Assembly (NCBI RefSeq): GCF_003286415.2
Contig: NZ_CP043450.1
Location: 3,844,001-3,908,000, forward strand
From: Mucilaginibacter rubeus
GTDB lineage: Bacteria; Bacteroidota; Bacteroidia; Sphingobacteriales; Sphingobacteriaceae
Length of the DNA: 64,000 nt
Direction of reading: 5' to 3'
Shown here: piece by piece, positions 8,501 through 15,138 of the stretch
How the letters are laid out: every line of letters starts with the position of its first letter
How positions within the stretch are numbered: position 1 is the first letter of the stretch
The notes under the pieces: model-generated
Database searches by the model: none
What the model saw: only the letters and a program-made list of their open reading frames with translations
Told to the model about the DNA's origin: nothing
Program-made: the position numbers and the translations under genes

Positions 8501-8600
8501 TGCCATTACACATAACAGCAACCAAATGGAGTTAAGTGGTCAGTTATTGGCCCAGCTTAATGATTATGCCGATAAGTTTAAAAGTATTCTCCAGCTCTAA
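5565..8600 (+). CDS. DUF2723 membrane protein, O-mannosyltransferase-like
   Basis: A protein of about 1011 residues from ATG 5565 (MNYNKINNLLGW); a TTG at 5541 is in frame but less likely. The N-terminal half holds about ten or more transmembrane helices. Near residue 35-60 stands SFWDCGEFISCAYKL followed by HQPGYPLF, the Asp/Glu-bearing first periplasmic loop of DUF2723 proteins, reminiscent of GT-C glycosyltransferases and of eukaryotic TMEM260. The C-terminal half is soluble. Members are thought to transfer mannose from a lipid carrier to periplasmic proteins in Bacteroidota; that role is inferred here. A clear terminator follows at 8623. Confidence 0.82.
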   Translation: MNYNKINNLLGWLCFTLASLTYILTLEPSVSFWDCGEFISCAYKLQVSHQPGYPLFAMIGKAFSLLSMGDRTKVAYFTNLGSALASGATIMFLFWSITAFAKKLLAIKDSQLNKTQTLQIMGAGLTGALAFAFTDTFWFSAVETIVFAWSSLCTAVVFWAILKWDAVADEPRADRWLVFIAYIIGLSIGIHLLNLLTIPALVMVYYFRRHKKINIKSGLIAFAISILILAFVQFGIRGYTIALAARFDLFFVNTMGLGFGSGVLFFFLLLIGLLVAGIWYSIRKQKHFLNVGLLCIVFIYFGYSSFVYIPIRASAGTNLNNSHPSDAFTMVEYLNRTQYGETPLLSGPYFDAKITDVTDGTPLYRKGKNKYEVAYNKPNYVYDHTSILPRMWSTEENTTYTQDAQFYRDWLQLSDNATPTFSDNLKWMFSWQMYQMYWRYFMWNFVGRYSDDDMEGQTNMNGIGGNWTSGLFNNTSNTPKFVLNNVTYTPLYALPLIVGLLGMLYHFQKRRKDALVITLLFFFTGLAIVLYVNQPSVQPRERDYSYVGSFYAFAIWIGVGLIALIDLVPKKINPRFATIGAFVLCTIVGPILLASKEWKNHDRSTKMAAHDMAYNYLMSCPKNAILFDLGDNDTYSLWYDQEVENIRPDVRIVNLSLLSADWSVRQMQRKINEAEALPITMNFDKYKLGTRDVIRYNDAKIPGYVDVKDIFDFITSDDKRTRVEYTNGTTENYLPTKNFKLAVNAVDVMKNKVITAEQKGLLTDTIKWKFPPNYITKENLAMIDILAHNDWKRPICFTTSIGQTSMVGLQPYLYQEGFAYRLLPFKTDSSLADQLSKTNSLVMYSNMMTKFKFGNFKTAKYLDQQSTTMFYPQMVSAFSDLSTGLLKDGHPDLALNALHKYEEVMPDINPNFMAAQGKITMADTSYKLDYAKLGNKLIKSVNGYLTDKLDYNYHQLQKDTGRLSPRDVQISMSLLNNMVAITHNSNQMELSGQLLAQLNDYADKFKSILQL

Positions 8601-8622
8601 ACAACCAACATATATATGCTAT

Positions 8623-8657
8623 GGGGCGGGCTATTTAATTTAGTCCGCCCCTTTTTT
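8623..8657 (+). terminator. Rho-independent terminator after the DUF2723 gene
   Basis: GGGGCGGGCTA (8623-8633) and TAGTCCGCCCC (8641-8651) form an 11-bp stem with one G-T pair and a 7-base loop, followed by six T (8652-8657). It begins 22 bp after the stop codon. Confidence 0.88.
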
Positions 8658-8662
8658 ATGTT

Positions 8663-9565
8663 TTAGTAATTCACGTATTTTTCATCGAAGGTACCATCGG
8701 CATACAGGTCAATCAAACCATAGCCGGGCGCCGTTTCGCGGCGGTTACCCTCCCACCAGGCACCGGAAACAGCGCCGTTACACAGGTAAGTAACATTATT
8801 ATAAACCACTTTATCGCGCATGTGCAGGTGCCCGCTCAGGCATAACTTCACGTTAGGGTGCTGATAAAACAGGTTAATGATCTTAGCCGTATCAGTGTGC
8901 ATATCGCCGCCAAGCATAGTCCATTTGTTTACAATATCATCTTCAATCATCAGCAAAGCGGTAAGTATCGGAATGTGCGACATTACCATCACCGGCATAT
9001 TAGCATCGGTAGCTTTCAGTTCGTCGCTAAGCCAGTTAAACTGCTCATCGCCCAGTTTGCCTATGTACCAGGTATTATCAATATCCAAATGCACACTATC
9101 AAGCACAATGATTTTCCAGCCGTTTTTAACCATGCTGTAGTATGGTTTTACAAGCTGCAGCTTATCTAAAGCATATTTTTTGCCATAGATGGCCTGGCCT
9201 TTATCATCCTCATACCACCAGATATCATGATTACCTAAACAATAATGAACCGGCAAACTACATTCATTTTTCATGATGTTTTGCACCAGTTTCCATTGAT
9301 CGTTAATAGTGCCGATGTTTTCTTTATTCATATCAAAAACAATATCGCCACCATTTAATACCATATCAACTTTAGGTGTTTGTTGTTGCAGATGGTGCAG
9401 GCACCTCGTAAACCTCGCGGGTGCATCAAACTTATCTTTCAGGTGCACATCGGTAATATGGGCTATCCGTAACGAAGGTTTGGCCAATGTTGTTGTTTTG
9501 CCAAGTGCCAATGAAGGCACCAAAAGCAGGCCGCCTATATTTTTTAATGCCGATCTTCTTTCCAT
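8663..9565 (-). CDS. Calcineurin-like metallophosphoesterase, exported
   Basis: Start placed at ATG 9565 (MERRSALKNIGGLLLVPSL), which gives about 300 residues with a twin-arginine-like signal; the longer open frame upstream has no ATG and no family match. The metal-binding motifs of the calcineurin-like fold appear in order: ITDVHLKD, NGGDIVFD, CLGNHDIWW, MSHIP and SGHLHMRD. It should hydrolyse a phosphomonoester or diester in the periplasm; the substrate is unknown. Its end nearly touches the terminator of the convergent DUF2723 gene. The 250 bp between its start and the LanB gene hold its promoter; nothing else was seen there. Confidence 0.87.
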   Translation of the reverse strand: MERRSALKNIGGLLLVPSLALGKTTTLAKPSLRIAHITDVHLKDKFDAPARFTRCLHHLQQQTPKVDMVLNGGDIVFDMNKENIGTINDQWKLVQNIMKNECSLPVHYCLGNHDIWWYEDDKGQAIYGKKYALDKLQLVKPYYSMVKNGWKIIVLDSVHLDIDNTWYIGKLGDEQFNWLSDELKATDANMPVMVMSHIPILTALLMIEDDIVNKWTMLGGDMHTDTAKIINLFYQHPNVKLCLSGHLHMRDKVVYNNVTYLCNGAVSGAWWEGNRRETAPGYGLIDLYADGTFDEKYVNY

Positions 9566-9819
9566 TATTGTATAAATACTGCCCCTAAAAACACAGGCAA
9601 TAGCAAGTTCAAAAATACATTTATATTGCTCCTGACATACCGGAACCTTTGTTAAACTTTTATTAAGAAACAAATGCTATGTTTCTTAAAAACAAAAAGC
9701 CTCCTGAATTAACAGAAAGCTTAATGTGATTTGTGTAGGAATGGTTAAAGTATTGTTAGGGTAATAAACCTATTATTTTATTTATTGTAGATATGATCTA
9801 CCTTGTCATGTAATCAATT

Positions 9820-12800
9820 TCAGTTTCTGAAATCATTTTCGGCCCCGGCCGCAAATTTGGTTTCATAAATTGATTCTTTATTTTGCAGTACCGATTTATA
9901 ATAAAGCAGCAGAAAATCGTAAACGCCCAGCTCATAAACACGCTGCCTTGTTTTAAACAAACGGTTCATATTCATTTGAATAAGGCTGATTACAAGCAAA
10001 TTCAAATCCTGAGGCACAGTTCCGGATGAAATGAGTTCATTAAGTAATAAAGCAACAGGCTTGTTATTTAAACTCCGGTACCTGAGCAGGTCATCACCTG
10101 TAACTATAGCCCCTTCAGCAAAAAGCCCTTCAATCCTGCTTTTGTAGTGCCTGTATTTAAATGTAAGCTGTTTTGAAAGCAGGTTATCATAATTAACATC
10201 GGGGTAAGATGAGGCCACAAGCAATTCCATCAGCTCGGTTTTCTGCGAAAGCTGAAAGTCAAAGTCATCCAATAACCTGTCAATTGATAAAAGTCCCCAA
10301 AGCCATCGCACTTCATCAAAGTTCTCGGTCATTTCGGCCCTTGATATAAGGCTGGCTACGGCAAGGCTGTCATTAAAAAACAACTGCTCTACAAGTTCTA
10401 TCGATGCTTCACCGTAGCGCTCCAATTCGCGCTCATAAGTATCAAACTGAACCTTCCAGATCTGCTTTGATTTAATCAGGGCCGAAAAAGTGCTGTTAAC
10501 ACTTTGAATCACCCTACCTAGCGCAAATACCGACGCAAGGTGGACCCTGAAACGGATATGTGGCTCTGGATCGGCATATCGCACGTAAAACCACTGATCT
10601 ATCAAGTCTTCGTGATAAAGTTTTTTGCTTAGTTGGATCAATTCGTTACCAATTACCTGCTCAGCGGTTTTAACCCCGCAATATAGTTTTACGTACAGCC
10701 ATTCATCGCCCGGGAAAAACTGCCTTTTTGCCGCGTTTGTACTTAATGGCATCATGTTTCCATACTTACCGGTTGTTTTTTCGCCGCGTTTTAAAACAGC
10801 AACAAACTGGTTCCCGATAAGCTTTTCGTCTTTCTTTTTAAGAACAATGTTTTTGCGTTCGCCGATGTATTCGCGCAAAACAACTTCATTCCTTTTTTTG
10901 CACGATGAAAGCCATGCCGCAACCTCAAGTCGGCTACCGGTGTGTACAACCAATTCACTGTCGGTATCTGTAAAAACAAAAGCATCCGGCAAATCCCAGT
11001 ATTTAATAAACTTTGCCCAGGCCTGATCGTAATCAACAGCTAAATCTTTTGATAACTGTTGTAAATCGGCATTGGCCATGTACCATGTTTTTAAGGCTAA
11101 TATTACGCCCTCATAAACTACTCTTGGCGTTCTGGTTACCCCAAGTTTAGGTAATATATCAAGATTAAAACCAAGCTGATATTTTGAATCCTGGCATTGC
11201 AAGTCGGCCAGGAACTGATATACAGGCAATGATGTCATGCCATAATTATACGCGGTATTTAACCGTGGAATAATCCGTTTACCCAATTTAGCAGAGCGTA
11301 GTATAATATTGTTCCCTTTAACAGATATTAATAGATCTGTTAAGTTAACCTCCTGATCACCGGCACTTAGCTGTGTTTGTAACGGCGAGTTCCGATATGG
11401 CGCGGATGTAAAGCTTCCCAAACTGTCATCTGGTGTATGTATAATTTCGGCTACTATCGCCGGCTCATAAATACGAGCCTCTGTTTCGGCAATCTCTTCA
11501 AGAATCTGTCCAAAATTCCGATCGGCACCCGCCAGGCGGCCAAGCATGGCAGTACCTGCCGGCCAGCCGCAATGTTCAAGATAAAGCAAAGGCTCATCAT
11601 GCCCCGAAATGCGGAACATTACCGAAAAACTCGGCGGCAATTCATCATCTGCGATTTTAACATTCTCAAACTGTGATTTTTGTAAATGAATAACTTCTTG
11701 TCCGGGATTGTTAACAATTTGACCAATAAGCCATTTCACAGCATCGGTATATTGAGGATCTTTATTACCGGTTGTACGGCCTGAAGACTCTGCAGACCGC
11801 TTTCCGGTATAACCGATGCCTTTTTCAGGATCGAGCGCATCTGTTAGTCGCACCTCCTGCTCATGATAGCGGTCACTAAAGCGCTTTATAAATGTCTTTA
11901 AATTTTTACTTTGATTCCGGGGTGAAATCCGGTTAAGCATATCAATAGCATCAAGCAATTGATCGGCATAAGCTTTATCAAGCGTAGCCGAAGCCCCCTG
12001 CCTAAAATAATCTACCTGCAACAGTGTTCCCTGTGAGGTATCCCCTGACAAATCTTTCAAAATCATAGCTACCTTATTATTTTTCTTAATTACACTATCG
12101 GTGCCGGGCAGCACCTCCTTAATCGCATTCAGCGTTGATAAACAAGCTTTCGCTTCCGCGCTTGTTTTTTCTAACCGCGTAAAAATTTCAATAGCCTGGT
12201 CAAGGTATTCTTTACCTTCCACACAAGGCTCAAGCTCGCTCCATAAAACCTGGCTTTCAATCAGCTGGTTCAAAAAAACTAAAGCAGACTCCTCAGTTTT
12301 CCCAAGTGCCTGCATTATAAATAGCCTTATTGAATCATATGACCTAAAACCGTCGCAAAACCCAATAACCGACCGAAGGTCATCAGATATCTTTACCGAC
12401 GAGGCTTTATATTTACCACAGTTTAAAGTTTGATAGTCAATCTTGCTGTAAGATCCGTTTAGCGTATACAGTGTTTTATTTACCCTGTAATTCAGTAATG
12501 ATCTTATAACTTCATCATTTAAAAACTGATGAGTTATATTGACAGCAGCAGCAACGTTTAGCCTTATATGCTGGTAAACCCCGCCAAGCTGCAAATCGGT
12601 ACGCTCGCCCCAATTAACGGCGGCGCAACCTGCAAACAACCCTGACGGATTGACGCCTGTCGCGCTCCGGTTTATAAATTTGGCAATGGTTATTTCAAGC
12701 TTCTCCCTTTTTTTTTGATCGCTTATATCATCAATATTTAAAACTGCTTCATACAGATCTTTGGATGTAAGCCAAAGCGCCTGCATAAACAATTCATCTT

Positions 12801-12915
12801 TAGCAAATTTTCTGACATCAGCAGACGTTAAGACCTCACTGCTGTCAAAAGCAGGAAACCTTAACATCAAGCTTGACGAAAATTTATATAGCTCAGATAA
12901 TTTTGTTGCTTTCAT
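9820..12915 (-). CDS. Lantibiotic dehydratase LanB-type, copy 1
   Basis: 1031 residues, the length of a full class I dehydratase. The N-terminal part is the glutamylation domain: LRFPAFDSS near residue 18 and RSATGVNPSGLFAG at 83-96, where most relatives read R-TPFGLFAG. From about residue 730 a SpaB_C-type elimination domain follows: FPGDEWLYVKLYCG and WFYVRYADPEPHIRFRV. Class I dehydratases use glutamyl-tRNA to activate Ser/Thr of a precursor and then eliminate glutamate to Dha/Dhb. Near residue 978 the C-terminal motif reads LIQMNMNRLF where many LanB proteins have HMxxNRL, so a His presumed to assist elimination is Gln. The peptide gene lies 87 bp upstream on the same strand. No LanC is near. 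The family is certain, the product is not. Confidence 0.9.
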   Translation of the reverse strand: MKATKLSELYKFSSSLMLRFPAFDSSEVLTSADVRKFAKDELFMQALWLTSKDLYEAVLNIDDISDQKKREKLEITIAKFINRSATGVNPSGLFAGCAAVNWGERTDLQLGGVYQHIRLNVAAAVNITHQFLNDEVIRSLLNYRVNKTLYTLNGSYSKIDYQTLNCGKYKASSVKISDDLRSVIGFCDGFRSYDSIRLFIMQALGKTEESALVFLNQLIESQVLWSELEPCVEGKEYLDQAIEIFTRLEKTSAEAKACLSTLNAIKEVLPGTDSVIKKNNKVAMILKDLSGDTSQGTLLQVDYFRQGASATLDKAYADQLLDAIDMLNRISPRNQSKNLKTFIKRFSDRYHEQEVRLTDALDPEKGIGYTGKRSAESSGRTTGNKDPQYTDAVKWLIGQIVNNPGQEVIHLQKSQFENVKIADDELPPSFSVMFRISGHDEPLLYLEHCGWPAGTAMLGRLAGADRNFGQILEEIAETEARIYEPAIVAEIIHTPDDSLGSFTSAPYRNSPLQTQLSAGDQEVNLTDLLISVKGNNIILRSAKLGKRIIPRLNTAYNYGMTSLPVYQFLADLQCQDSKYQLGFNLDILPKLGVTRTPRVVYEGVILALKTWYMANADLQQLSKDLAVDYDQAWAKFIKYWDLPDAFVFTDTDSELVVHTGSRLEVAAWLSSCKKRNEVVLREYIGERKNIVLKKKDEKLIGNQFVAVLKRGEKTTGKYGNMMPLSTNAAKRQFFPGDEWLYVKLYCGVKTAEQVIGNELIQLSKKLYHEDLIDQWFYVRYADPEPHIRFRVHLASVFALGRVIQSVNSTFSALIKSKQIWKVQFDTYERELERYGEASIELVEQLFFNDSLAVASLISRAEMTENFDEVRWLWGLLSIDRLLDDFDFQLSQKTELMELLVASSYPDVNYDNLLSKQLTFKYRHYKSRIEGLFAEGAIVTGDDLLRYRSLNNKPVALLLNELISSGTVPQDLNLLVISLIQMNMNRLFKTRQRVYELGVYDFLLLYYKSVLQNKESIYETKFAAGAENDFRN

Positions 12916-13002
12916 AACAGCCGGCTATTGTTAAATAACCTAATTGATGAAAAACGTTTAGTTCAATTCATTTAAATGGCACCACGATGTGGGATGGCCC
13001 AA

Positions 13003-13173
13003 TTAAATAATACCAGTAACTGTGTTAGTTGTAACAGTTTCAGTAGTTGTTTGCGTCATAATAAACCCTGCCTGGTTACCATATTTTGTTGCATTACCGG
13101 TAAAAGCCCTGTTTAACACCTGTACTTGTTTAATTTGGATTTTTGGTAAAGCGGCTTTGTCGTGATTTTTCAT
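13003..13173 (-). CDS. Putative RiPP precursor peptide, Thr-rich and Cys-free
   Basis: A 56-residue frame that I read directly: ATG at 13171-13173, TAA at 13003-13005. The N-terminal part (MKNHDKAALPKIQIKQVQVL) is basic and leader-like. The C-terminal part after NQAGF is MTQTTTETVTTNTVTGII, with nine Thr in the last 17 residues. The whole peptide has no Cys and no Ser. It lies 87 bp upstream of the first LanB gene on the same strand and divergent from the kinase gene, the usual place for a lanthipeptide precursor. Without Cys no lanthionine ring can form; dehydrated Thr (Dhb) residues would remain or react otherwise. A cleavage site near NQAG is a guess. Role inferred from position and composition. 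Confidence 0.75.
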   Translation of the reverse strand: MKNHDKAALPKIQIKQVQVLNRAFTGNATKYGNQAGFIMTQTTTETVTTNTVTGII

Positions 13174-13198
13174 AATTTTAAACTTTTAAATGGCTATG

Positions 13199-13225
13199 GA
13201 TAGTTGATTATTTAACCTTGATAGT
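13199..13225. promoter_or_regulatory. Direct repeat with 21-bp period, candidate LytTR site
   Basis: GATAGT occurs at 13199-13204 and again at 13220-13225, a spacing of 21 bp or two helical turns. That is the known layout of sites for LytTR regulators such as AgrA and ComE. It is 26-52 bp upstream of the precursor start and about 80 bp upstream of the divergent kinase. An inverted pair AAATGGCT (13188-13195) and AGCCATTT (13241-13248) brackets it. No clear TAnnTTTG element was seen here. Confidence 0.45.
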
Positions 13226-13306
13226 ATAAATGTGGTTAACAGCCATTTACAGAGAAAAAAATTAGTACCAATGCCCGTTTCCGAATGACCAAAGCCGCTT
13301 TTAAGC

Positions 13307-14413
13307 GTGACGAAAAAAAATAACAAGAGGACTTTTACAGTGAATAAGAAAAACCTAAAGGCAATATTTCAGCACCTGATTTTTTGGATTATTTATCTGC
13401 TTTATGAAGAAGTGATCGCTTACTTCGCCGGCATGGGGGTGGAGTTTCCTAACACTATTGTTGCCTTCACCGTTAACGCCGGCGTATTTTATAGTATCTG
13501 GGGCTTTTACAAATTCTTTAAAAAGAAAATCGGGAACAAATTGCTTTTGGTAATAGTAATCTTTGCTGTTTCGGCAGTTATCATTACCATATCGGCTTAC
13601 TTAAAGGCATTTTCATTTATCGTTTTCCTGCACAGCTCACTTAAAGTTTACGGAACCCCTACGCGAATTCTGACTTTTGTAATGCGTTCAATTTATTTTG
13701 CAGTAATGGGTGCAGCTTATGGCTTTGCGAGAGAAGTAATATTAAAAGAGCGTGAAGCCGCCCAACACAGACTTGAAAAAGTGCAAATGCTTGAGCAACA
13801 GCAAAAATTAGAAAAACAGGCACTACAGGCCGAGTTGAATGTAATAAAATCACAGATCAACCCGCATTTTGTATTCAACACCCTGGGGTTTTTATATGCT
13901 GAAACTTACAAAAAGCTTCCGGAGGTTGGGCAGTCAATTATTACATTGTCAAATATCATGCGTTACGCCTTAACCAAAAATGAGGATGGATACAGCAGTC
14001 TTGAAAGTGAGCTGGCCTATATTAAAGATTTCATAAAAATTCATGAAAGCCGGAGCAAAGCTTTTTTTATGAACATCAGTATCGAAAACGTTTTAAAACC
14101 GTATAGGGTAGTTTCATTGATTTTAATTACGCTTATCGAAAACATGTTTAAGCATGGCATTTTTAATCAAAACACCAAAGAAGCAGCTTTGAACATTGCC
14201 GTTGAAGATGGGAAACTGCATTTTTACTCGCTTAATTACAAAAACAATAACAGCGTAAATAAAGTACAATCAAACGGGATAGGGCTGAATTATATCCGTG
14301 AAAGATTAACGGATGAGTATGGCCCTGATGGATATGAGCTATTGGTAAATGAAACACATAATAGCTATGAGTGTAAACTTATTATGCCTTTAAAATATCA
14401 TGAAAGTAATTAA
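13307..14413 (+). CDS. LytS/YehU-type sensor histidine kinase
   Basis: 368 residues from GTG 13307 (MTKKNNKRTF). Four transmembrane helices fill residues about 17-145 with no large extracytoplasmic domain. A coiled coil (residues 150-175) leads to the His_kinase domain with QINPHFVFNTL (His near 186) and the N box LIENMFKHGIF. This is the kinase type that pairs with LytTR regulators, and the next gene overlaps it by 14 bp. It diverges from the precursor peptide gene, so it may sense the peptide product or envelope damage. Signal unknown. Confidence 0.9.
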   Translation: MTKKNNKRTFTVNKKNLKAIFQHLIFWIIYLLYEEVIAYFAGMGVEFPNTIVAFTVNAGVFYSIWGFYKFFKKKIGNKLLLVIVIFAVSAVIITISAYLKAFSFIVFLHSSLKVYGTPTRILTFVMRSIYFAVMGAAYGFAREVILKEREAAQHRLEKVQMLEQQQKLEKQALQAELNVIKSQINPHFVFNTLGFLYAETYKKLPEVGQSIITLSNIMRYALTKNEDGYSSLESELAYIKDFIKIHESRSKAFFMNISIENVLKPYRVVSLILITLIENMFKHGIFNQNTKEAALNIAVEDGKLHFYSLNYKNNNSVNKVQSNGIGLNYIRERLTDEYGPDGYELLVNETHNSYECKLIMPLKYHESN

Positions 14414-15137
14414 TTGTATTATTGTTGAGGATGAGCCTTACGCTATTGATATTTTAAGCGATTTCATATCAAAAGTGCCGTTCATTAATCTTACTCAAAC
14501 TTTTACAAATCCAATTGAGGCATTATTGTATTTGAAAGAATCGGCAGTCGACCTTATATTTCTTGATATTAATATGCCCGAACTTTCGGGTATCGACCTG
14601 ATTAAGATGCTCCCTAAAAACACTGAGGTTATCATAACATCAGCCTTTAGTGAATTTGCACTTGCCGGCTTCGAGAACAACGTACTTGATTACCTGCTCA
14701 AGCCTTTCGCTTTCGACAGATTTTTGCAGGCCGCTCAAAAGGCGCTTGATAAACTTTTATTGCTTGCAGCAAACAAACCCTCGCAGGTAATTGACATGCA
14801 ACCTAAATCCGATTCGTTTTACCTGAAAACAGATCGGGGTAAAATTGTAAGAATAAACTTTGATGATATAATTTATATAGAGGGACTTAAAAACTATTGC
14901 TCAGTTTTTACAGAAACAGAAAGGCACATTTCGCTGGTAAGCATGAAAACGCTGGCCGACAGTCTGCCGCAGGAAGATTTTGCACGTACCCATAAATCAT
15001 ATATCATAGCTTTAAAACGCATCAAAGCGATAGACGGCAACATGGTAATATTTGATAAAATCAAAGAAAAAGTTCCTATAGGGGTTACTTATCGCGACGG
15101 ATTTTTTGCTTTGCTCAATAACAAGATGTTTAAATAG
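14400..15137 (+). CDS. LytTR family response regulator
   Basis: 245 residues. The receiver domain has the acidic pair in IIVEDEPYAI, the phosphoacceptor Asp near 56 in FLDINMPELSG and the Lys in YLLKPFAFDRF. The C-terminal LytTR DNA-binding domain runs from about residue 140 (SFYLKTDRGKIVRINFDDI) with YIEGLKNYC and RTHKSYIIAL. It overlaps the kinase gene by 14 bp, so the two are translationally coupled. Its stop codon is separated by a single base from the end of the convergent second LanB gene. A 21-bp-period direct repeat in the precursor/kinase promoter is a candidate target. Confidence 0.93.
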   Translation: MKVINCIIVEDEPYAIDILSDFISKVPFINLTQTFTNPIEALLYLKESAVDLIFLDINMPELSGIDLIKMLPKNTEVIITSAFSEFALAGFENNVLDYLLKPFAFDRFLQAAQKALDKLLLLAANKPSQVIDMQPKSDSFYLKTDRGKIVRINFDDIIYIEGLKNYCSVFTETERHISLVSMKTLADSLPQEDFARTHKSYIIALKRIKAIDGNMVIFDKIKEKVPIGVTYRDGFFALLNNKMFK

Positions 15138-15138
15138 A

